DNA from: Saxidomus purpurata
Taxonomy: Eukaryota > Mollusca > Bivalvia > Venerida > Veneridae
Direction of reading: 5' to 3'
DNA: 64,000 nucleotides
Assembly: GCA_022818135.1 (NCBI GenBank)
Contig: JAFMSR010000018.1
Span: 25,346,982-25,410,981, forward strand
Positions 58,137 to 64,000 of the stretch are shown in pieces. Both the position numbers and the translations under genes were made by a program. A model generated the notes under the pieces. The model made no database searches and was not told the origin of the DNA. It saw only the letters and a program-made list of their open reading frames with translations. Within the stretch, counting starts at the first letter, position 1. Each line of letters begins with the position of its first letter.

Positions 58137-60046
58137 TCATATAGTTATAGTTAACCCCTGCACTTTGCAATGCAGATGCTGTAAAAACATTTTATATAAT
58201 GTCTTAATACATAATAATATAAAAGGATCTTTCACAGCCTCTGGCGTATTGTATTGCTCAAAGCCCGAAAGCATGTCAAAAATTTGCATAAACGGTTGTT
58301 GAGCAATATACTTAGAGAAAATTCTAATACCGGTAAGGGAGCTCATTGCCTGCCAAAGGCTGACTCTTAGCATCTTTGTGTGTACAAAACATGATTTTGT
58401 GAGTCACAATATTTTCAGACATGGTATTGCACTTATTGCATATCTCAGGCTTAGAGAAAGACAACAAATAACAAAGTATATACATGGCTTTGAAGCAGTA
58501 CGTTTTACAGTTAGGAAACTTGCGACTGGGCAGCCATAGTATACATGGATGTTCCTTTCTAAAGACGTAATTACCTACACCAGTGGGTAACGTAAGATTA
58601 ACCGCATTCTTTAAAACATTTTTCTGCGTCAGGCGAGTATACATAACGCTTTAATATTAATTTCCAAGCGTATTTGGAAGGAAAAACTGCTGTTTCAATA
58701 AATACATTTATGTAATCACTAAGATTATAGTTCTTGAGAATCTTTCTGATGTCTAGGATGAAACCAAGGCTTTGTCTCTCCAGTAGATGTATATATCGTA
58801 GCAGCCTATATACAAATAAACGCTTTGCTAAATAATGACAGGGCAAGCGACATAGTTGACCGAGAAACTGCAGTTTCCTGTAATTAATTTCTGTTTCAAC
58901 ATGACAAACACCTAAACAAGCCAATGACGCCATGTTATTAGTTTGAATAGGAACTTTCTGCATATATTTTATACAGAAACGATGAGCGCGTTCCAGCTTA
59001 AGAATATTGGCGGGAGTGAGATAATTCCATAGTTCACAGCCGTACAGAGAGCTGGGTAAAACTATAGTATAGCTTTAAAAGACTGCATGGGTTTAAGGTT
59101 TCATAGCTTATTCCGCTATTGGCTATATTGAGAGTCGAGCCACGGAGTCTTACGCTTGCAGTTTGAATATTGTCATTCAACGAAAAATCTTTGTTACATT
59201 TAACACCTAAATTCAGAGATCACATGTTCACCTAGTCTCCAGGACCTGTTTGAGTTTTGATACTCTGATTTTGATTCGTTATGCACAACAACAGAACACT
59301 TGTTAGAATTGTATTCAAATCTCCATTTACGAGAGTATGTACAACATATTTGTAGCATTTTGTCAAATCCTGTTTTAGATAAAGAGAAAAGGACCATATC
59401 ATCCGCGACTGTTGGACTGCACATGTCCATATTGTATATGCATATGCCTAAACCAGAGCATTGTAATTCTTTGATTAGACCATTAATAAATAGGATATAG
59501 AGGACCGGGGAACTTTTCCCACTTTGTCTCGTGCCCTGCTTAACAGGGAACCAGTCTGATAGTATGACTGGTTCCGTACACAACTTGACATATTCCTGTA
59601 CAAACTAACAAACGCTTTAAAAGTATACGAGTCAAGACCACATTCGCTGAATTTGAAAATTAAACCATTGTGCCATACACGGTCAAACGCCTGACGACAA
59701 TCAAGATAACAGATATATGATTTACTGTGGTGGTCTTTAGCAAACAAGATAGATTCCTTTACAGAGAATGAGGTCATAAGACAACCTGTTTTTGGAAGCC
59801 GCCTGTTTTATGAACCGTTTGATCAACTACCTCTTTCCATGCTGAATGGTAGTTTTCGTTATGTACGGGCGTATACAGTTCAGCAAAGTAAGTTTGAGAA
59901 CGCGTCACGGTAGACATTGTCGCCAAACCTCATTTCACTCCCTACACTATTTGCATTACTTTTGCGTTTTCTATTAACTGCACGCCAAAATCTTGCTTGA
60001 TCCAAATCTGCAAAATTGTCTAGTTCATCGTCTTGCTTACGCATAA
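58137..60046 (-). pseudogene. LINE (non-LTR retrotransposon) reverse transcriptase, broken copy A
   Basis: In - strand order: a linker with LDQARFWRAVNRKRK (near 59960-60010) and NYHSAWKEVVDQ; catalytic part with CYLDCRQAFDRVWHNGL (59777-59475) and, after a frame change, GKSSPVLYILFING and VADDMVLFS (59583-59200), where the usual Tyr before ADD is Val; then C-terminal pieces (58963-58324). Several frame changes and stops separate the blocks. The 5' end stops at the foldback element at 60047. Confidence 0.85.
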
Positions 60047-60297
60047 ACACTCAGTTCCAAAAGAAAGTGTGCACTATTTAATTTTAAATATTTCAATATT
60101 TAGTAAACCTATCGGCTTCAATTTTCGCACACTATATCTCATGTATATTTGTCATCGATCGATTGCAAAATCTAAATGTTCGCCATATTGTACGTAAACA
60201 GATCTCAATTTTGGGACCAAATATATAGGCTTTCAGAAAAGTAGTGGATAAATCATCACAGAAAACAAAGTGCACACTTTCTTTTGGAACTGAGTGT
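60047..60297. mobile_element. MITE-like element, 28 bp inverted termini
   Basis: ACACTCAGTTCCAAAAGAAA plus GTGTGCAC at 60047 and its reverse complement ending at 60297 are perfect or nearly perfect. The layout and 251 bp length suit a small Tc1/mariner-type derivative, but the superfamily is inferred. Confidence 0.8.
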
Positions 60298-61533
60298 ATG
60301 AACTGACACTTTTTCTGTGTGCGCACCTGAACTCACGTTTTGCGTTTTTGTAATTGATGTACGACTGTGTATATATGGCCACAGGGGTACAGAGAGACCC
60401 GTGTATTCACAGTAGCGGTCATAGCCAATGATAGACTCTCTTCTATTTTCATAATCAGCTACTGTACACCTACATTTACAGTAGGTAAAAGTTAATAGAT
60501 GATGTGTGTACATGTTTAAAAAGATTTAAAACTTCTATTTGAAAAAAGTGAAGAAAATTATTAAGTTTATTTATGCTTTTCAATAGCATCCATGCACATT
60601 TAACATATATGGTGGTTACTACATTGTCAATGTAATAGCATACAGGTAAGCATTTTCTCTTTCATAGTGTTGTGTTGAGTTATGTAGAGTTTGCTATGTA
60701 AATAATTTTTTCAATTAAGTTAAAGTCTGACAAAATTGAATTTTCTTTTATATAAATCAATGAATATAAATTATTTTTAACGAATTATAACCTTTTTAAA
60801 GTAATTAATACAAAAACAGTCCGACAGAATAAAATCTTAACAATTTTTCTGTAATTACATTTCTTTTTGGGGAACTCCGAAAAGCCGTTTTTAACTGATC
60901 AGGTCTTCAAATTTTATTATAAATATTAACGGTCTTGCATTTTTTAATTTGTCACAAATATCTACAAGTCCGATAAATCAATATACGAAACGACGGTCTC
61001 ACTAGACGGTCTCCGGTCTCGGCCAGTCTTTGAAGACCGGAGACCGTCAGAGACCGGCGACCGGAGACCGTTGAATAGTATATCTGTGTTTCATCTGTTA
61101 ACAGAACAGAACAGACAATTTATTTAGTCGTATGCATATACAGCATATTGACATCAACCATATTACATATACATTATAGCATGATATGGCAACAATAATG
61201 ATAATGATACAAAAGCATAGAAACAAAAAAAGGCGAAAACACATCTACACACGTACAGTACAATCACACGAGAGTGTTAGTTATGTCGATTTAAGATATC
61301 TTGTCTTTTTTTAAAGGCTTTTAATAAGTATGTTGCAACTTTATAAAGCAAACGTCTATTTTCCGTTTTCAATAATTCAACAAATTTAAACATACTTGGT
61401 CTCTGACTATAATACCTTGGTATGTACTTTTTTCTTAATTCCTTAAAAGCATCACATTCCAGAATAAAACAAGAAAAACTGTACCTTCCTAGGCGATTTT
61501 CATAACATTTTGTTTAAAGAACTATACACTGCT
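60298..61533. other. Spacer with a GGTCTC/GAGACC palindrome at 60991-61074
   Basis: CGACGGTCTCACTAGACGGT and, inverted, GACCGGAGACCGTCAGAGAC form an 80 bp cluster. The same motif is seen at 50276-50317. No gene is seen here. Confidence 0.5.
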
Positions 61534-62708
61534 TCACCTACATGATACATTTTCCGACCACGTATTAAATATAGCGGGCCGCTGCTGTCTGTGTTTATAG
61601 TTATCAATATTTACCAAATAAGGCGATAGCTCAAAACAGTCTTTTAGTTCCTTGAACATCATCAAAATAGGGCTATTGTCAATGCCCCTTTGCCATTCGC
61701 TGATAAAATTATCAATTAATCTTGTTTTCAGTAATGGTACAAACCAGTTAACATTAACGGAAGTTGGAAACAACCACACTTCCCCAAAACCCAACTGATT
61801 TAATAGTAATTTAACATTCGATACCCAATTATTCTTACCATTTTCACAGTTTGTTAACATAGTACTATATAAGTTTTCAATTATGCAATTATTACTATTC
61901 AGTACCTTAAACCAATATTTAAGTATTCTGATTCTCCAGGCTATACACAATGGAAGCCTGCCCGTTTCACCATATATAGCAATATTACTTGTGGACATTT
62001 TCACATTCAGTACCCATTTAATAAATTTCCTGTGTAATCTCTCAAGTTTTTCTGCATTTGTAAATCTCCAGATTTCTGAAGAGTAACTTAATATAGAGGA
62101 TACACATGAATCAAATAAATTAAATCTAATGTTTACAGGTATTTCCATACCCTTGGTTAAAGCTTGTAATGCGTTCATTGCCTTAAGGCCTTTCCCGGCC
62201 AGTGTATCTATACCACGCTTGAATGAGCGTTTCTGCTTACTACAAAACCTAAATAATTAAATTGTTCAACCACTTCAAGATCAACACCAGAATAAGTCCA
62301 TATTTCGTTCTGACGCAAATGACCATTCTTTCTGAAAATCATAGTTTACGTCTTGTCTATATTGACCGTCATTTTCCAGCGGTTACAATAGTTCTGTAGT
62401 ATATCCAAATGTGATTGTAAGACTTCAGGCGTATCATTTAACAAGATACAGTCGTCTGCAAACAAAATCAGATAAATACATATTTTGTCTAAATTAATCC
62501 CTGAAAATATATTTTCCTGCAAATGCATCTCAAGGTCATTTATGAACAAGGAAAATAGTATCGGCGACGTTATCTCCCCTTGAAATAACCCTATATCACA
62601 ATTGAAATCAAAGGACTGAAAGTGCTGGAGGATCGATTGTCTCTGAACAACACAGTCTGCACACATACATGTGTAAATATCAGGACAACATAGACTGTAC
62701 ACATACAT
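61534..62708 (-). pseudogene. LINE reverse transcriptase, broken copy B
   Basis: 62708-62346 encodes GLFQGEITSPILFSLFINDL and LFADDCILLND (FADD catalytic block) ending MTVNIDKT. A middle part near 62340-62200 encodes NEIWTYSGVDLEVVEQFNYL in a shifted frame. 62178-61534 (214 codons) encodes the C-terminal part with SILSYSSEIWRF and LERLHRKFIKWVL, typical of this class after the catalytic domain. At least two frame shifts; the 5' half is missing. It is from a different lineage than copy A. Confidence 0.85.
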
Positions 62709-62990
62709 GTGTGAATATCAGGACAACCCTTGCAGGAGTAAAGTTATAAACTGGAGATACAACTGTCCACAAATTTTGACCTTTCACCATTTGTGTAAAC
62801 TTTACTTTTGAGATAGGAACCCATGTGCTTACATAATGTCATTCAGTGACTATGGTCAACTACCCTACGAAGTATTAAGCTGTGAATCGTAACTGAGAAA
62901 TGGATTTTGACAAAACTGAACTGAAAATCTATGGTTTGAACAACTTTAAATGTCATTCAAAAGTTATGGGATATGCCCATAAGTAGTATA
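62709..62990. other. Spacer, nothing recognised
   Basis: No feature. ACATACATGTGTGAATATCA and a near copy (62640-62690 and 62699-62722) form a small duplication at the LINE border. Confidence 0.4.
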
Positions 62991-62994
62991 GGTT

Positions 62995-63135
62995 GGCAGT
63001 ATGGGGGAAATATGGCAGTATGGGGGATTATCGTGGCAGTATGGGGGATTATCGTGGCAGTATTGGGGATTTTTATGGGGGAAATAGTGGCAGTATGGGA
63101 GATTTTTATGGGGAAATAGTGGCAGTATGGGGGAT
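62995..63135. repeat. GGCAGTATGGGGGA tandem repeat
   Basis: GGCAGTATGGGGGATTATCG and GGCAGTATGGGGGATTTTTA alternate about six times with units of 20-35 bp; GGGGG runs lie on the + strand. Confidence 0.8.
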
Positions 63136-63308
63136 TTTTATGTGTAGTAAAAGGGGTTTTAAGCTAGTTTGTGTATATGTTAGGACTATTTTCTTATACT
63201 AGTATTTGATTTGTGACAATGACTGAAAGTATTTCTTTCGAAATGTATTGGGTGGCCCTGAAAAGGGCCGTTGGTTGGACCTGAAAAGGACCGTTGTGTT
63301 AGAGTTGT

Positions 63309-63761
63309 TTACTCCTGCTGTGGTGGTGGTGGTGGTGGTGAAACAGCTGTGGTCACCTCAGGCTGTGACCGCCTCGCTTGTGTTCGGGTAGGTCGTACTG
63401 TACCCTGGTTGGTGGTCGTGATGGTGATCTTCCCCAATCGTTTGTGTACTGTAGATTTTCTTTTCTTTTCTCTAAAGAGTGTGACAACCCTGTCGAGGAA
63501 TTGTTGTTGCTCCTGCTCTTTCCTGTTTTGCTCTTCCAGTTTTTGTGCTGTTTCTAAAGCTTCTTTCATCAGTTGTCTTCTTTTGTCCCATCGCTGTTTT
63601 TGTTCTTCAATGGTTCTGAGTGTCTCCTGTGTGAGACGTTCAACTCGTTGGGTTAGCTCATTAATATGCTTCAGCTTCATGATGTTGATTTCCATGATAT
63701 GGTGTTCAGCATGAAAGAACATCTCATCAGTTGCTCTCAGGTTGGGTTGAATAGTATTCAT
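63309..63761 (-). CDS. 150-residue coiled-coil protein, unrecognised
   Basis: An intact frame with ATG at 63761, 55 bases after a TATAAATA. Residues about 20-85 are charged with heptad-like spacing (VERLTQETLRTIEEQKQRWD, AQKLEEQNRKEQEQQQ), predicting a coiled coil; about 85-130 are basic (EKKRKSTVHKRLGK, RPTRTQARRS); the end is six Pro then QQE. The basic tail could bind nucleic acid. The sharing of its upstream region with the 57.3 kb copy and its place among transposon pieces make a mobile-element gene likely. Function is not known. Confidence 0.5.
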   Translation of the reverse strand: MNTIQPNLRATDEMFFHAEHHIMEINIMKLKHINELTQRVERLTQETLRTIEEQKQRWDKRRQLMKEALETAQKLEEQNRKEQEQQQFLDRVVTLFREKKRKSTVHKRLGKITITTTNQGTVRPTRTQARRSQPEVTTAVSPPPPPPQQE

Positions 63762-63985
63762 GTTGACTGTACGCTGTGAACGGTCAGAATGTACTGAATG
63801 CCTAAAAACGGCCTGTATTTATAAGAATCTATCGGATTGACCTACTTTACTCATGTGCTATGCTTAAATATTAGCCAATGATGACAAAGAAGACAATGGA
63901 GCAGAAACCAATCAGCGTAGACCTTATAAAAGTCGTGTTCGGTAAATTATACTATGAAAAAAAAACTTATGATAAGATTTTTTAA
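63761..63985. promoter_or_regulatory. Duplicated promoter-like region, copy 2 (two-way TATA)
   Basis: Upstream of the coiled-coil frame. The - strand TATAAATA (63816-63823) is 55 bases before its ATG. The + strand CCTTATAAAAGTCGTGTTCG at about 63921 is conserved with copy 1, suggesting divergent transcription towards the right edge of the window. Confidence 0.5.
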
Positions 63986-64000
63986 TTTTATGAAATAAAC

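Overview
This is eukaryotic nuclear DNA, most likely from a bivalve mollusc. The support is: long AT-rich introns; (CCGTCC)n plus ~167 bp tandem-repeat elements of the kind known from bivalves as pearl/Helentron-like elements; tRNA-derived SINE heads; LINE remnants; and a Polinton (Maverick) protein-primed DNA polymerase relic. No prokaryotic gene, rRNA gene, tRNA gene or CRISPR array was seen. The species call is inference from repeat types, not from a marker gene.

Region 1 (about 0.8-45.3 kb, + strand) is one multi-exon gene. Six copies of a two-exon cassette (exon A, about 41 residues with 6 cysteines; exon B, about 42 residues with 6-7 cysteines) are followed by two further Cys-rich exons, three exons that build a von Willebrand factor A (vWA) domain, a Thr-rich linker exon and a candidate terminal exon with a stop and an AATAAA signal 30 bases later. 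All exons through the Cys-rich part are phase 1-1, so pairs can be gained, lost or skipped without breaking the frame. The product looks secreted: sequons, disulfide-rich modules and no membrane segment. Its 5' end is uncertain: either it lies outside the window or it is the signal-like stretch directly before exon A1.

The introns of that gene hold most of the mobile DNA: at least seven Helentron-like tandem-repeat elements (12.5-13.7, 14.4-15.1, 15.7-17.1, 17.5-18.0, 18.6-19.6, 25.4-26.6, 33.1-34.5 and 43.0-43.9 kb), foldback/MITE-like elements (4.5, 8.5, 22.5-23.5, 28.8, 32.5 kb), a 39 bp minisatellite (7.8-8.5 kb), SINE heads and a LINE reverse transcriptase scrap (40.5 kb).

Region 2 (45.4-50.7 kb) has no gene. 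It holds a 1,030 bp transposon with clear inverted termini and a 7 bp target duplication, a 3 kb array of a ~28 bp satellite, and a pair of ~85 bp direct repeats.

Region 3 (50.7-64 kb, mostly - strand) is a transposon graveyard: the Polinton DNA polymerase B relic (51.1-55.0 kb) broken by in-frame stops and a frameshift; rearranged duplicated pieces of the same element (55.1-57.5 kb); a G/T-rich minisatellite; two broken LINE copies (58.1-60.0 and 61.5-62.7 kb) with a foldback element between them; and at the end an intact 150-residue coiled-coil reading frame whose promoter region is duplicated at 57.3 kb.
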